Of a stretch of DNA of 64,000 nucleotides, positions 1-11,842 are shown piece after piece (the first letter of the stretch is position 1; every line of letters starts with the position of its first letter). The DNA is from Dactylorhiza incarnata. Its lineage: Eukaryota > Streptophyta > Magnoliopsida > Asparagales > Orchidaceae. The position numbers and the translations under genes are program-made. The notes beneath the pieces are model-generated. The model had not been told where the DNA came from, did no database searches, and worked only from the letters and a program-made list of their open reading frames with translations. The stretch spans positions 3,717,001 through 3,781,000 of the forward strand of contig JAWHQI010000170.1 of NCBI GenBank assembly GCA_033032865.1, written 5' to 3'.

Positions 1-32
1 CAAACTTACCTTTCGCTTTTTACCTTCTGCAG

Positions 33-488
33 GCTGCCGAGCTGGAAACAACGAAGAGATTGTCCCAGGCTGAGAAGGAGCTGGAGGATACTCGCTCGGC
101 CCTGGAGGTCGCCCAGATCCGTATCGCCGAGTTGGAAACTCGGCCTGCCGAGCAGCAATCGGCAGAGGCGGCCATTCCTAGGGGCAAGCGCATAAGGATG
201 CACGGCGACGACATGCCGTATATTCGCCGGGAGATCGCGCGAGCAACGGGGGAGGTCATCCTGAACCAGTTGAAGGCAGACGATCTTCTGAAGCCGGAAG
301 CTATGGGATTGACAGTGGGGGACATCATTCCGGCGCTGCTCGCCGAGGAGTCCACCTCCCCCTTGCGAGTATCCTCGCCGCAGCCCAGCGAGGCCGAGGA
401 TGAAGACGATGAGGACGACGATGATGATGACGACGATGATGATGATGATGCTGCTGACGTAGATATAGAAGGCGAGGATGTCGCCTAG
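33..488 (+). pseudogene. Tat-1 antisense gene B, last exon (partial gene)
   Basis: This is the 3'-terminal exon of the gene that runs opposite to gag-pol. A pyrimidine-rich acceptor ends in CAG at 30-32, and the frame is open from there to TAG at 486-488. The protein part is a coiled coil (residues about 1-45), a conserved block with MHGDDMP and LKADDLLKP, and a long acidic tail rich in Asp. The same three parts occur at 32924-33370 in Tat-2 and at 47618-47998 in Tat-3. A candidate AATAAA signal lies at 80-100 bases past the stop (580-585). Earlier exons are outside the window, so whether the full gene is intact is unknown. Its function is not known. Confidence 0.75.
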
Positions 489-1001
489 TCGCCTGGGCTA
501 CCTTTTTGCTCGCCCGGCGACCTTTTTGTGCTGTTCTTTAATATACCTGTAACTTGATGTACACAAGATTTTTTGCATAAATAAAAGGAACTGGATTATA
601 TTGCTTGCCTGTTCTTTGCCTTTGTACTTACTTCCTTGCTTGTATGTCGCTTAGGCCCCTAGGCTCGAGGCGAGGTTGAGTGCTCGCTAGGCTCTTAGGA
701 TCTCGGCAAGGTTGAGTACTCGCTACTGCATACTCGCACCAACATACTCGCACCTGCATTCTTGCTCCCAGGACCTCGACTTGTACCCAGTGGAGAGTTT
801 GTTAGGATTTATGCAATAATCAAAAGGAGCTCTTCAAGGGAAGGAAGAAGTAGAGTTCAGTAGTTGGGGAGGCCCGGGGGGACTTATCATCCCGAGGCCT
901 CCCTTCTACTTGAAAAACTGATGTCGAGGGAGAATGACGTCAAGTAAGGAATGGCAGACGGGCAGGTCCCTCAGGGACACACCGTCCCGTGGTTTCCTCT
1001 T
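489..1001. other. Tat-1 spacer after antisense gene B
   Basis: No gene is seen here. The stretch holds the antisense gene's probable polyadenylation region and several copies of the family words around CTCGC (660-780). The ORFs that cross it are not supported by any match to the other Tat copies. Confidence 0.6.
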
Positions 1002-1395
1002 ACTTGGATGTTTTGATGCCTTCGAAGGACGACGTCAAGTATGGGGTGGCAGCCGGGCAGGTCCCCCAGGGACTCACATTCCCAGGGCCTCCGTTGACTT
1101 GGATGTTTTTGACGCCTTCGAAGGACGACGTCAAGTATGGGGTGGCAGCCGGGCAGGTCCTCTAGGGACTCATATTCCCAGGGCCTCCGTTGACTTGGAT
1201 GTTTTTGATGCCTTCGAAGGACGACGTCAAGTATGGGGTGGCAGCCGGGCAGGTCCCCCAGGGAATCACATTCCCAGGGCCTCCGTTGACTTGGATGTTT
1301 TGATGCCTTCGAAGGACGTTGTCAAGTATGGGATGGCAGCCGGGCAGGTCCCCCAGGGACTCACATTCCCAGGGCCTCTGTTGACTTGGATGTTT
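1002..1395. repeat. 95-96 bp tandem repeat in Tat-1
   Basis: The word ACTTGGATG recurs at 1002, 1097, 1193, 1289 and 1384, giving four full units of 95-96 bp plus a partial one. Each unit holds a conserved GACGTCAAGTATGG block and a GGCAGGTCCC block. Related units occur in Tat-2 around 31881 and 32244-32400 in opposite orientation, as expected for its opposite strand. The array lies between the converging antisense gene and pol. Confidence 0.85.
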
Positions 1396-1424
1396 GGATG
1401 CTTTCGTCTTTCGGTCGGTCAAAT

Positions 1425-2125
1425 CGGTCACCTGCTTTTCCAAGTCGGGATATCGGCGTCCGGACTTCTTCCTGGTAATCCCTACAGTCGAATGAGAAGC
1501 GCAGTCGATACGAACCGTGGCCAACATGCAAGGGGGGAGCTGATCTCGACCGTCAGTGCAGAGGCTTGGTCTTAGAGGGTTGCTGAATCGAGGCACTGTC
1601 CCATCATCCGTTCCGGGGTTTTACGAGGTTCAAGTCGGAGGCTCATTTCCCAACTGGTGGTGACGGATATCGACGAGCAGATCGTCTGGTAGTGAATGAC
1701 AGTCGGGGAGTTCCATGGGAACACACCGTCCCGAGGTCTCCTCCTACTTGGATGATGAATGCCGACCAAACCTGTTTCCTGCTGCTCAACAATTTTAAGG
1801 GGAGTTTAAGCACATTTAAGCACAGTAACTCACACAATCAGAGGAATGCTGGAAATAAGACGCTTTGAAGCGAGCTGGTTTAAATTGATCACTTCTTTGC
1901 CTGATCGGAAGGTCGGCGTCCAGACTTCTTCCCTGTAATCTCTCCAGTCGAATGAGAAGTGCAATCGATACGAACCATGACCAACATGCAAGGGGGGAGC
2001 TGATCTCGACCGTCAATGCAGAGGCTTGGTCTTAGAGGGTTGCTGAACCGAGGCACTGTCCCACCATCCGTTCTGGGGTTTTACGAGGATTAAGTCGGAG
2101 GCTCATTTTCCAACCTAGCATACTC
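1425..2125. repeat. Long direct repeat of about 210 bp in Tat-1 3' region
   Basis: The block at about 1425-1652 is repeated at about 1901-2115 with small changes; shared words include GGGGGGAGCTGATCTCGACC and CAGAGGCTTGGTCTTAGAGG. Tat-2 has the same pair at about 31460-31680 and 31980-32200, so the duplication predates the split of the two copies. No coding function is seen. Confidence 0.8.
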
Positions 2126-2243
2126 TTCGCCGAAGATTCTTGTTGTGATAGAAAAAAGCTTCCCAGTCCCGTGTTTCAGGGAGAGGAAGGATTTTATTTA
2201 TAAATCAATAGGGATTACAAGGGTGAGACATACACATGCCCCC

Positions 2244-5200
2244 TTAGGGGTAGAACCTTTTCAGGTCATCACCGCTCCAAGTATTCCCAAGCAGCTCTCC
2301 TTCCTGGTTCTGCAGACGGTATCCTCCGGTTAGGAGTGACTCGTGGATGATGAAGGGCCCTTCCCAGTTTGGATGGAGCTTTCTGATGGCCGCTGATCGT
2401 CCCGCCGCGTCTACCTTCTTCAGAACCAGGTCACCTTCTTGGAAGTGCTTGAGGCGAACATTTTTATCGAAATGCCTCGCCATTCGTCGCTTGATCTCCT
2501 CTTGTCTGGCGGAAGCTAAATCTCTAAGTTCTTCGATGTAGTCGAGAGATAGCTTCTGAGCCTCCTCATTCTCTAGTCGTCATCCCTCACTTCCGCCCTC
2601 GGCGGCGATCACCCTTGGACTTCTGACTTCAAACTCTACTGGGATGAGAGCTTCCGATCCGTGAGAGAGCTTGAACGGTGTCTCCCCGGTAGCTGAGCTA
2701 GGAGTGGTTCTCAAAGCCCACAGAACCGCGGAGAGCTGGTCCGCCCAGTTACCTCGCAGGTTCTCCACCTTTTTCTTCAGCAGGTTGATGATCAGCTTGT
2801 TGGCGGCCTCCACTTGGCCATTGCTCCTCGGGTGATATACAGAGGCGAATCGAAGATCAGTTCCCAGTTGTCTGCAGAAATCTTCCAGCTCCAAGCTGGC
2901 AAATTGAGGACCGTTGTCGGTGACGATGGCGAGAGGAATCCCAAACCTACAGACGATCTCCCCCCAGATGAAGTTCTTCACGACTTGAGAGGTGGTCTTG
3001 GCCAAAGCTTTGGCCTCGATCCACTTGGAGAAGTAGTCGATCATGACGAGAATGAACTTCCTCTGACCACTAGCTAGGGGGAAAGGGCCAATCAAATCCA
3101 TCCCCCAAATGGCGAACGACCATGGGGCGGTGATTGAACGGAGCTGCTGGGCTGGCTGCAACTGGAGGGGGGCGAAGAGCTGGCACTTCTGGCACTTTTT
3201 CGAGAAGAGCTCAGCATCCTTCCGGATAGTAGGCCAGAAGTAACCATGCCTTAAGACCCTCTGCTCTAAAGTGCGAGTTCCAGAATGACTTCCACACTCT
3301 CCCGAGTGGATCTCTTCCAACACCCGGGGTACTTCGTCTTCAGAGATACACCTGGCTAGGGGGCCCGAGATGGTTTTACGGTATAGCTCTCCATCCTGCA
3401 AAAGATAGTACGCCGCTTTGTACCGAAACCTTCTCTGATCCCCTTCACTTGCTGGAAGCTGGCCGGTGGCAAGGAATGTCACAAAAGGATCCGTCCATGA
3501 GGGGTGCTGCTCGATCTCCATCATCTCCCCTTCTTCGATGGACCGCCGGAACAGCTCGGTGATGGTTCCCCCAGCTCTTGGCCCATACTTGGCCAAACGG
3601 TCCGCCGCCGAGTTTTCCTCTCTCAGGACGTGCTCGACGAAGAATGACTGGAAGCCTCCAATCAATCCCTTGACCTTCACCAAGTACTTCTGTAGGATGG
3701 TGTCGCGCACTTCGAACTCTCCTCTGATCTACGACGCGACCACCATTGAATCCGTAAAGGCCTGAACATCACGGATCCCTAGCTCCATGGCGAGGCGCAG
3801 GCCTGCCACTATGGCCTCATACTCTGCCTGATTGTTTGTGACGGGAAAGAGGATCTTGACGGCTTGCTCGATCCTCGTTCCATGTGGGCTGACAAGAACG
3901 ATGCCCACTCCCACAGAGCTTCTTCCCGAAGCTCCGTCAACAAACATCATCCAAGGGATTGGGTCGAACACCTCTTCCCCTGGCTCTGCTTCTGCCGAGA
4001 AGTCTGCCAAGAAGTCTGCTACCGCTTGGGCCTTGATTGCCACCCGGGGTGAGAAGGAAATGTCGAACTCGCTGAGTTCTACCGACCATTTCGCTAATCT
4101 CCCTGAATGTTCCACTCCTTCCAAGATGTTTCGGAGAGGATGATCAGTCACTACTCGGATGGAGTGAGCCTGAAAATAAGGTCGGAGCTTCCGCGCTGAC
4201 ACCACTAAGGCGAAGGGAAGCTTCTCCAGGATTGGATACTTCAGCTCCGCCTTCTCTAGTACCCGACTGACGTAGTAGATGGGTAATTGCCTTTTCCTCT
4301 CTTCTCGGACTAGCACAGAGCTCACAACCTCTGCCCCTACTCCCAGGTAGATGAGCAGGTCTTCGCCTTCTTTTGGGCTCTGAAGGAGAGGTGTCTGAGT
4401 CAACTGCTCCTTCAGCTTTACGAATGCCTTCTCGCATACTTCGGACCACTCAAAATTCTCCGTTTTGCAGAGTGTTCTGAAGAATGGAGAGCACTTCTCC
4501 CCGGCCTTCGACAGGAAACGGCTAAGACCCGCCAACCTTCCAGTCAACCTCTGCACCTCCTTCATTGTCTTCGGGGAAGGCATCTCCAGGATCGCCTTAA
4601 CCTTGTCGGGGTTAGGCTCTACTCCCTCCGGGGTAAGGAGATGCCCCAAGAACTTGCCTCTTCCTGCTCCAAAGACACACTTCGCAGGATTCAACCTCAT
4701 TTTGAACCTCCTTAGCGTCGCAAAGGTCTCCACCAGATCCATAATGTGTTCCTGGACGCTCTTGCTTTTAATCAAGAGGTCGTCCACATACACCTCCAGG
4801 TTCCTCCCCTTTTGCTCCTTGAAAATGTGATCCATCATCTGCTGATAGGTGGCTCCGGCATTCTTCAGCCCAAAGGGCATCATTTTGTAGCTGTAGCAGC
4901 CATCATCAGTGATGAATGACACATCGCGGCAGTCAGGGGGATGCATCCGGATCTGATGGTATCCTGAAAACGCATCAAGAAAGCTCATTACAGAAAAACC
5001 GACGGCTGAATCAACCAGCGCGTCGATTCGAGGCAAGGGATAACAATCCTTCGGACAGCTTTTATTCATCAAAGAAAAGTCTACACACATTCGCCAGCTG
5101 CCCCCTACTTTCTTAACCATTACAACATTTGAGACCCAGCCTGGATACTGGATCTCTGACACAAAGCCTGCGTCTAGCAGCTTCTTCACCTCCTGTCGGA

Positions 5201-5831
5201 TTGGCTCGGCCAGGATAGTGGCATTTTCCCTCTTTTTCTGGCGGACGGGCTGGGCCGCGGGATCCAAATTGAGGTGATGACAAGCGACCTCAGGATCGAT
5301 CCCCGGCATCTCTGCTGTGCTCCAAGCAAAGATGTCGACGTTCTCTTGAAGACACACCGCCATCCTTATCTTCTCCTCGATCTTCAGGGACCCGCCGATC
5401 TTCACCAGCCCGGATGTTCCTGTTGCGGAGAGCACCTCGATCTCCTCGACTTCCTCGGCTACCTCCAGCCTAGCTGGGCTCTCCAGCACCCTTCCGAATT
5501 CTTCCGCGTCAGCCATCCAGCTGATGGTATTGACGGCGCTGAGGTAGCACTCTCTGGCGGCTCTTGGATCGCTCCTGATCCTCACCTGAACATACCCCTG
5601 GCAGTACTTCAAGCACTGATGGTAGGAGGAAGGGATGGCCTTGAAGGCGTTGAGAAGTGGCCTCCCGAAGATGGCCTTGTAACAGCTCGGGGCGTCGATG
5701 ATTACGCATCGACAGTTGATGGCGGTGCCACCGAGGGTTACAAGGAGATCTGCTCCTCCTTCCACCTCCTTCTTCTCTCCGGAGAAGCCAAAGAGGGGAC
5801 CATCTGATGCTCGAACTCTGTCGGGCCTGAC
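2244..5831 (-). pseudogene. pol: Tat-1 pol (RT, two RNase H, integrase), broken
   Basis: This is the polyprotein that copies the element RNA and inserts the DNA. In order it encodes the end of protease, reverse transcriptase with the YVDD box, a degenerate first RNase H, a second RNase H with VDGA, NNQAEYEA and FTDSM motifs, and integrase with an HHCC zinc site, GMDLIG, VTDNGPQF and NGQVEAANK. No chromodomain follows. Three stops interrupt it: TGA at 5832-5834 just before it, TAG at 3729-3731 (a Gln codon in Tat-2) and TGA at 2580-2582 (a Trp codon in Tat-2). The frame is otherwise continuous with gag, so gag and pol were once a single reading frame. It ends with TAA at 2244-2246. Confidence 0.92.
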
Positions 5832-7679
5832 TCACAGTCCATCGAACGTCCCTTTGAAGATAACGTTCACGGAGCTACCGTTGTCGACCAGAATTCGATC
5901 AACGGTGAAGTCTTCCACCGCGGCCTGGATGACGAGGGCATCATGGAAGGGATTCTCATTCCCTAGCATGTCCTCCTCGGAGAAGGTGATCTCCTCCAAT
6001 GGGGGCGAGGCTTGCAAGGTCGAAGCGACGCTCCGACGGTAGATCTGATGGAGGCTCCCCTTTCGGGAAGCTCCCAGCCCGGCTCCCCCATGGATCACTC
6101 CAACTCCTCCTCCCCCTCGACTCCCTTGGCCAAGCTCTCCACGGCCTCCGCGGTCGACGCGATCCTCGTTCCTCCTTCGAACGACGGCAGCCTGCCCTGC
6201 CTGCGGCTCGGCAGGGGTCTCGATCCCCCGCTGCTCTCCTCTGTCTTCCCCTGCGGCTAGCTTCCTTCTAGCCTCCCAAAAAGCTGGGCAGGCCATCATG
6301 GCATGTCCCTCCGCCTGGTGGAAGTCGCAGTAGAGCGGAACCTCTTCCATCTTCTCCTTCCTTGGCTTCTTCTTCTTCTTCTTCTTCTTCTTGCCCTGAG
6401 GGTGCCCAGGCCTGGCAACCATCATGGCTTCATCTCTCCTTTCCTCTCGCCTTCCCTGCTGGTGGTAAGGCCTCCTCTCGGGGGATCTCCCCCTCTGATC
6501 CTGACGCTGGTGCCGTCCAGCCGGCCTCCATGGCGGCCAGTTGTCCGGAACCTGATAGCGCCTCTCCTCTTCTCGACGCTCCGGAACCACGGCGGGTCGC
6601 CTCTCATCGTTCCTGTTTGGTTCCTCCCTTCTCCTCTCTTCTCGCCGCTCTGGCTTCTTCCTCTCTGCCCTCAGGGGCTCATCCCTCTTCCTCTTCTCTG
6701 GGACCTTCTCCCTCCCTTCCTCTGTTGCCTTAGTCACCTCCGCTAGGTTGGCCAAGAAGTCCCGGTTGGAAGCCTCCCCCTGAACGAACTTGTTGGCCCT
6801 CACGATGAGGTTGTCGTAGGAGTAGGGAGGGTTCCTGCCGAGCTCCAGCTTGAAGAGGCCTTGCCCTATCCCGAACGTCAAGGCCAGCTGCAGGATGGTG
6901 CAATCCACCTCCTCGATATGCAGCACCTCCTCCTGTAAACGCTCGATATAGGCCCCCAACGGCTCATCCGGCCTCTGGGTCACAAGGAACAGAGCTGTCG
7001 CCTCCTTCTTCAGCTTCTGGGCCGTGGCGAACTGGGTCGTTACTCCACGACACAGGTCTTCGAAGCAGTAGATCGAGCCCAGAGGCAAATGGTGGAACCA
7101 GTCCCTGGCTTTCCCCGTAAAAGTGATGGCGAACAGCCGGCACTTGAACGCATCCGACATGGTTCGGATAGAGATAATATCCTCAAACCACTGGATGTGA
7201 CGAACAGGGTCGTCCCTCCCGGTGTAGTATTTCAACACAGGATCCCTGAATCCTTCCGGCACGGGCGCGGCAAGGATGTCTTCACTGAATGGGCTCCTCC
7301 CACTCGCTGGACGATGGTCTTCCAGCTGGCGAGTATCATGGCCATACTCGCCATAAGGCCGAGTATCCTGATATCTCGCCCGCTCTTCCACCTCGCGGAA
7401 GCGAATTCCTTGCGAGGATTGCGGGAAGGGCTGCGACCTCCTTGGTCGCTCGATCTCCGGATCGACGTGCTCCTTGCCTGCGCGCCGGGTGCGCTCCTCG
7501 CCCTCGGCCAGCACCGGGCGATTAGGCGAGGTCGCCGTGCCCTCCGCACCCTACTGGAACACTGCTCGCATAGCCCCTTCCATGCGCTGGGCGAATGCTT
7601 CAAAAACTTCCATCGTCACGAACCTGCCAGTTCCTGACGGGTTGCCGACCACTTCCTCGTGGTCGCCATCTACGACCAT
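5832..7679 (-). pseudogene. gag: Tat-1 gag and protease start, broken
   Basis: This encodes the capsid-type protein with the protease at its C-terminus. I place the start at the ATG at 7677-7679, because the frame from there aligns with the Tat-2 leader. A TAG at 7551-7553 interrupts the N-terminal part. The central retrotransposon gag domain has APVPEGFRDP, HIQWFEDI and ARDWFHHLP. A Lys/Arg/Glu-rich stretch follows, then a zinc-finger-like CX2HX4HX4C site (CDFHQAEGHAMMAC), and finally the protease box VDNGSSVNVIF. The reading frame ends at TGA 5832-5834, where Tat-2 has a Gly codon. The finger has His where most retroviral knuckles have a second Cys; all three Tat copies share this. Confidence 0.88.
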
Positions 7680-7717
7680 CTTGTCTTCCTATTAGGTTTT
7701 CTCCCTATGGCTGCGAT

Positions 7718-7734
7718 CCACGCTCACCGCACCA
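7718..7734 (-). other. Tat-1 primer-binding site
   Basis: TGGTGCGGTGAGCGTGG (minus strand) starts three bases after the 5' LTR. The same 17 bases follow the 5' LTR in Tat-2 and Tat-3. I could not assign the priming tRNA. Confidence 0.75.
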
Positions 7735-7737
7735 AAG

Positions 7738-8325
7738 TGTTGACGCCAGGAAAATCCTGACCTCAAAATTCGGACCTTTGCAGCCGGAGGCTACTTGCCC
7801 AGCTGTCCGACGAGATGATCAAGCTGGCGACTATGAGGAAGCTAGGAGAGCAACAACAGGACCCCAGGTGCTGTGGCAGGGAGGTCCCACCATGTACCCG
7901 GAAGCTCGAAGGAGTCTTCCCCTCCACAACCAAGAATGGCCGAGCAGGGTACGAGGAAGGCACCGACTTGGCTAGCAAGCAGGGGTGATGGGCTCGAGAA
8001 TTCGGAAATCGGGATCCAGAAGCTCAAGCACAGATGCCAATCCAAGTACCCATGGGTCCTATTTATAGACAACCAAGGGGTAGGGGGGTTTTTATAGCCC
8101 AGCCATAACCTGGCGACTATGGGTTACTCGGCGAGTACCATGCCATAGTCGCCCATCTGGCGAGTATTGGGTGCTGCTCGCACACGCCGGGCCAATACTC
8201 GCACAGGGCTTCTGCTGCTTCCTGTTCCTGCCTTGAACTGCTGGTCTCTGTGTTGACCTTTTGACCTTGACTTCCGCCTATGTGGCCTTGAGTGGGTCCC
8301 ATCCTCGGAGAATAAGGGTTGTACA
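7738..8325 (-). repeat. Tat-1 5' LTR
   Basis: On the minus strand it starts TGTACAACCC and ends GTCAACA, 588 bp. It shares most of its sequence with the Tat-2 LTRs, including the TATAAA boxes, but lacks some of their GGCGAGTAT-containing segments. The right flank GATAG (8326-8330) would be one copy of the target duplication. Confidence 0.88.
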
Positions 8326-8658
8326 GATAGTATATGATACTTGGAGGGATGTTCTGTGTTGCTCTTGGTATGTATTTGAATCTTGATTATTATTCAAATT
8401 TTATAAAAATGAATAATAATATTCTTATTTACAATTATTTTGGTTAGGCATGGTTCCTAGAGATAACAAAGGTTACAGAAAGTTTTGATCCCTTAGCTAC
8501 ACCACGACTCTCCCGGTGGTCTTCTAAGACGTGCTTTTCTACTAAGTACTGTTTATCATTAAAGTTGAATCTAAGTGGTACTCGTAAGGTTAGTGTTTTC
8601 ACATTTCACATTAACCTTTTTCAATAGAATTCCATTAATTGTGACAATTTTTTGGTAG
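8326..8658. other. AT-rich leader of the MULE, no gene seen
   Basis: There is no long open frame and no recognisable domain. It probably holds the upstream intron or 5' exons of the Ulp1-like gene: a good acceptor (TTTTTTGGTAG) ends at 8658. Confidence 0.5.
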
Positions 8659-10848
8659 GTTTGTAGCGTATTTGAGAATATTCTCCCATCTGAGGAGAAC
8701 CTTCTTGGAGTTGAAGAAGAAGAAATATCAGATTTCGAGAGTATTTCAAAAGAAGAAGAGGGGGCAGAGGAGGTGGAAGAGGAGGAGGTGGAAGAGGAGG
8801 AGGTGGAAAAGAAGGATAGTATTGAGAAGCATATAATGAGGTTTGTTAGTAGTAGATTACAGAAAATTAAGGATGTGGGGGGGTAGTAAATTAACCAAAA
8901 GTCAGGTAAGAAGAAAGGAAATGAATAAGAAGGAAAGTCAAGAATTAAAGAGGAAGGAAATGGAGAAGGCTTTTGATAGAGAGTCCAAGAAAACAATTTT
9001 AGAAATGGATTCTAGAATACAACAATGCGTAGTTGAAGTCCGTCAATATGTGGATGAAGAAGTGTTGAAATTGCGTCGTTACTGCGATGAAAGGATTGAT
9101 GCGTTGGCTTCAAAACATACCTCTCCTTTAAATCCAACATCAGGTCGTGAACCATCACCTGATGGGCAATTAGTGATTGCAACCCCATTATCATCGCTTC
9201 AATTTTTAGCATCTCCGCATACTTTGAAAAATCCAGAAACTGTTGAGAGAACTAGTTTGATTAAAGCAATTAAACAGCGTCCAAAAAGGCAAAAAAAAGT
9301 TATATTTTCTCCATTTGTAAATAGATATCTATTTCCAGGAAGACATATGATTTCAGCAAAGGTTCGGACAGTAATAGGCCGATTTATGGTCAAATTCAAA
9401 GATAGGTATTCTTCTAGTAAATTTTTTTTTTAGTAAATCTAATTAATAATATATGAACAACCTAAAAATTTTTGCGATATTTTTTTGTAGTTCTGACATT
9501 GTGTTCGAGCAAGGAAATGTGAGTATGCGTCGATCCGATATAGAAGAACTACTTGGTAGTGGGTGGCTCAGTGATATACATTTAGATGCATATAGTTTCG
9601 TGTTGGGCAAGCAAAATGCACTACATCCACATTTGGTGAAGTCATTTCTTTACATTTCCCCAAATCATGCCGTAAGTACATATGAATTAAACCATAGTAC
9701 AATGAAATTTTGTAATGTCCTTATATGTGTTAATAAGCAATACAGTATTTTCTCATAAATACTGTAATTTGTAACAGTATTTTCAGTAATACTGTTACAA
9801 ATTACAGTATTATTTCCTATTGGATTAGAAGGTTTTGGATTTATATTAGATTGTTATGTGGTTTTTTTCCTTATATGATATTGTTACTAATATCCTATCG
9901 AAAATACTGTAATATTAAAAAGTTTTTGAACTAGTACTGATTAAACTGTCAGTATTTATACCTATTGGATTGTAATGTTTTAGCATGTATATGAAATTGT
10001 AAAATTGCTGTCTAATATAAATTTTTCTACTTTGCTAAATACTAATAAGCCGCCGTAATATAAATTTCTATTACAACAATGTAGTGTTATATTGTTTTTT
10101 GTCATAAATACTGTAATATGTAACAGTATTTTCAGTAATACTGTTATATCTAACAGTATTTATTCCAATAGGAATGGAAGGTTTTTGATTCATTATGAAA
10201 TTTTTATTTTGCTTATTTCTTTCTATGATTTTGTTATTAATACTGTCGCAAAACACTAATATTAAACAGTTTTTGAACTAATACTGATTAAACTGACAGT
10301 ATTCATACCAAACTTGCAGCAATATAAAAAGGCTTCAGTGAAGAATACCCAAATGTTAACAGGCCACATTACACCTGATACTGTTAAATACTCGGATCTG
10401 CTGCTTATACCTATTCATGTTGATTCCCACTGGGCATTACTTGTTGGCAACATGAAGGAAGGAATTTGGGAGTTTTATGACTCGTTGCCTGACGGAAGGC
10501 ATTTGAGGACCGTGGACATAGTGGTAACAATGAACTGTCTATAATTACCAATTTGGTTATTTGTAACTCTACTTTTTTTTAACAGAATAATTTTTTTTGA
10601 AACTTCAATTACTGTATGATGATGTTGGAGAATGCCTACCGGAAAATGTTATTCATTGGCCTATCCAGCCTATCTCTGGAGTTCCAACACAAGATAATGG
10701 TAATGACTGCGGAGTTTTTGTTTTGATGTATATGAAAACTATCGTTAGTAGGCGGAATATTTGCTGGAAAAGAAACAAAAGTTGGCACAAAAAAATGCCA
10801 GCCTATCGGGCAGAAATAGCGGCTGATATCATCGAGTCATTCTGTTAA
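8659..10848 (+). pseudogene. Ulp1-like (C48) cysteine protease gene of the MULE, spliced, probably broken
   Basis: Likely a SUMO-protease-like protein. The first visible exon (8659-9405) encodes an acidic Glu-rich stretch, then a Lys/Glu coiled coil and a basic patch. GT-AG junctions join it in frame to 9491-9671 (SMRRSDIEELL, a typical Ulp1 entry segment) and 10320-10523. The last exon runs from about 10586 to TAA at 10846-10848. All three catalytic residues of the C48 family are visible: His in DSHWALLV, Asp in EFYDSLPD and Cys in NDCGVF, with a Gln before the Cys. Breaks: a run of seven G at 8877-8883 shifts the frame by one, and the last junction reads into a TAA next to a T8 run. The true start is not visible. 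It could also be a host-derived gene captured by the transposon. Confidence 0.75.
9740..10310. repeat. CAGTAT word cluster inside the Ulp1-gene intron
   Basis: About 14 copies of CAGTAT or its complement ATACTG lie in this intron (9672-10319). Several are the palindrome-like CAGTAATACTG, and two near-identical blocks occur at 9740-9815 and 10095-10170. The exons on each side have almost none. Confidence 0.85.
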
Positions 10849-11842
10849 TTTGAAGATCTGTAGGGAGGTTGAAGATCTGACATATCACCACTTCATTTTA
10901 GAATGAATTGAGACATAAATATTGTTGTTATATCTGGGTTTGTGGTTTGTCTCGAACAATTACAATTTTGCTACATATTTGAACAATGTCTTTAATGTTA
11001 TGATTTTATATATTTATTAATTTTGATATAGTTAGCTTTGAACTACTGTATTGATACTATCAACACAAATGTATCTTCTACATGAATATGATATGTGTAC
11101 CAAAAATACTGTCATTTTTATGTAAATTCGGTGAAAATAGATAAAATTTATCACATTCTTCACAGTATATGGACAAATAGATTTATTTATTACAAATACT
11201 GTCAGTATATTGGTATCTTCTACACTAATATATTGACAGTATAATCCATAATTAATATGATACGTTTACCATAAATAATGTTAATTTTTCGTAAATTCGG
11301 TGAAAATAGATATAATTTATCACATTCTTTACAGTATTAATAATGAGAGTATATTAGAGCTGAACAAACAAAATATACTGACAGTATATTGGACGTGATT
11401 ACTAACACTGTGATGTACTGACAGTTTTTCACAATCTTCACAGTATTAATTATATCACAATCTTCACAGTATAATTTATGACAGTATATAAGAGTAGGAG
11501 ACACTAATATACTGACAGTATATTAGAAATACTGTCAGTATATTGGTATCAACTACACTTATATACTAAAGTATATTACAAATATTGTTGGTATATTGGT
11601 ATCTTCTACACTTATTTAATTACATTATAATCCATAATTGACAGTATTACTGACAGTATTTGTGTACAATATAACTCGGGTGACTGATCTATGTCAGACC
11701 GTATTATTGCTCTATAGACAGTATTATATTGACAGTATTTGTGAATCACTGCCAAAAGTAGCCAACATAATAGAGATATTAATATAACATTCTTCAGTAA
11801 TACTGTCTACTGCTTTAAGTACTTAAACAAAACAGTAATAAA
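10849..11842. repeat. CAGTAT-rich region between the two convergent MULE genes
   Basis: This stretch holds no gene. From about 11040 to 11800 it has about 20 copies of CAGTAT/ATACTG, often paired as TACTGACAGTAT with recurring companions (ATATTGGTATCTTCTACAC). It looks like a locally amplified set of short words rather than a strict tandem repeat. Confidence 0.85.

Larger units (their letters stand above)
1..8325 (-). mobile_element. Tat-1: Ty3/gypsy LTR retrotransposon, Tat lineage, partial
   Basis: This minus-strand LTR retrotransposon has its 5' LTR at 7738-8325, primer site at 7718-7734, gag at about 5990-7679 and pol at 2244-5990. A 3' non-coding part with tandem repeats follows, then the end of an antisense gene at 33-488. 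The 3' LTR is left of the window, so no target duplication can be tested. Pol carries a degenerate first RNase H and a second RNase H before the integrase, the hallmark of the Tat lineage (known from the family). Four premature stops show that it is dead as a protein source. Its LTR and proteins closely match Tat-2 at 25160-37790, so both belong to one family. Confidence 0.9.

Noticed and set aside
934..1596. Open frames of 213 and 144 residues across the 95-bp array
   Set aside because: They follow the tandem repeat on both strands and have no match to any Tat protein.
6303..6746. Hydrophobic plus-strand frame resembling membrane segments
   Set aside because: It is the complement of the Lys/Arg/Glu-rich part of gag; the Leu/Pro/Ser run is a product of that composition.
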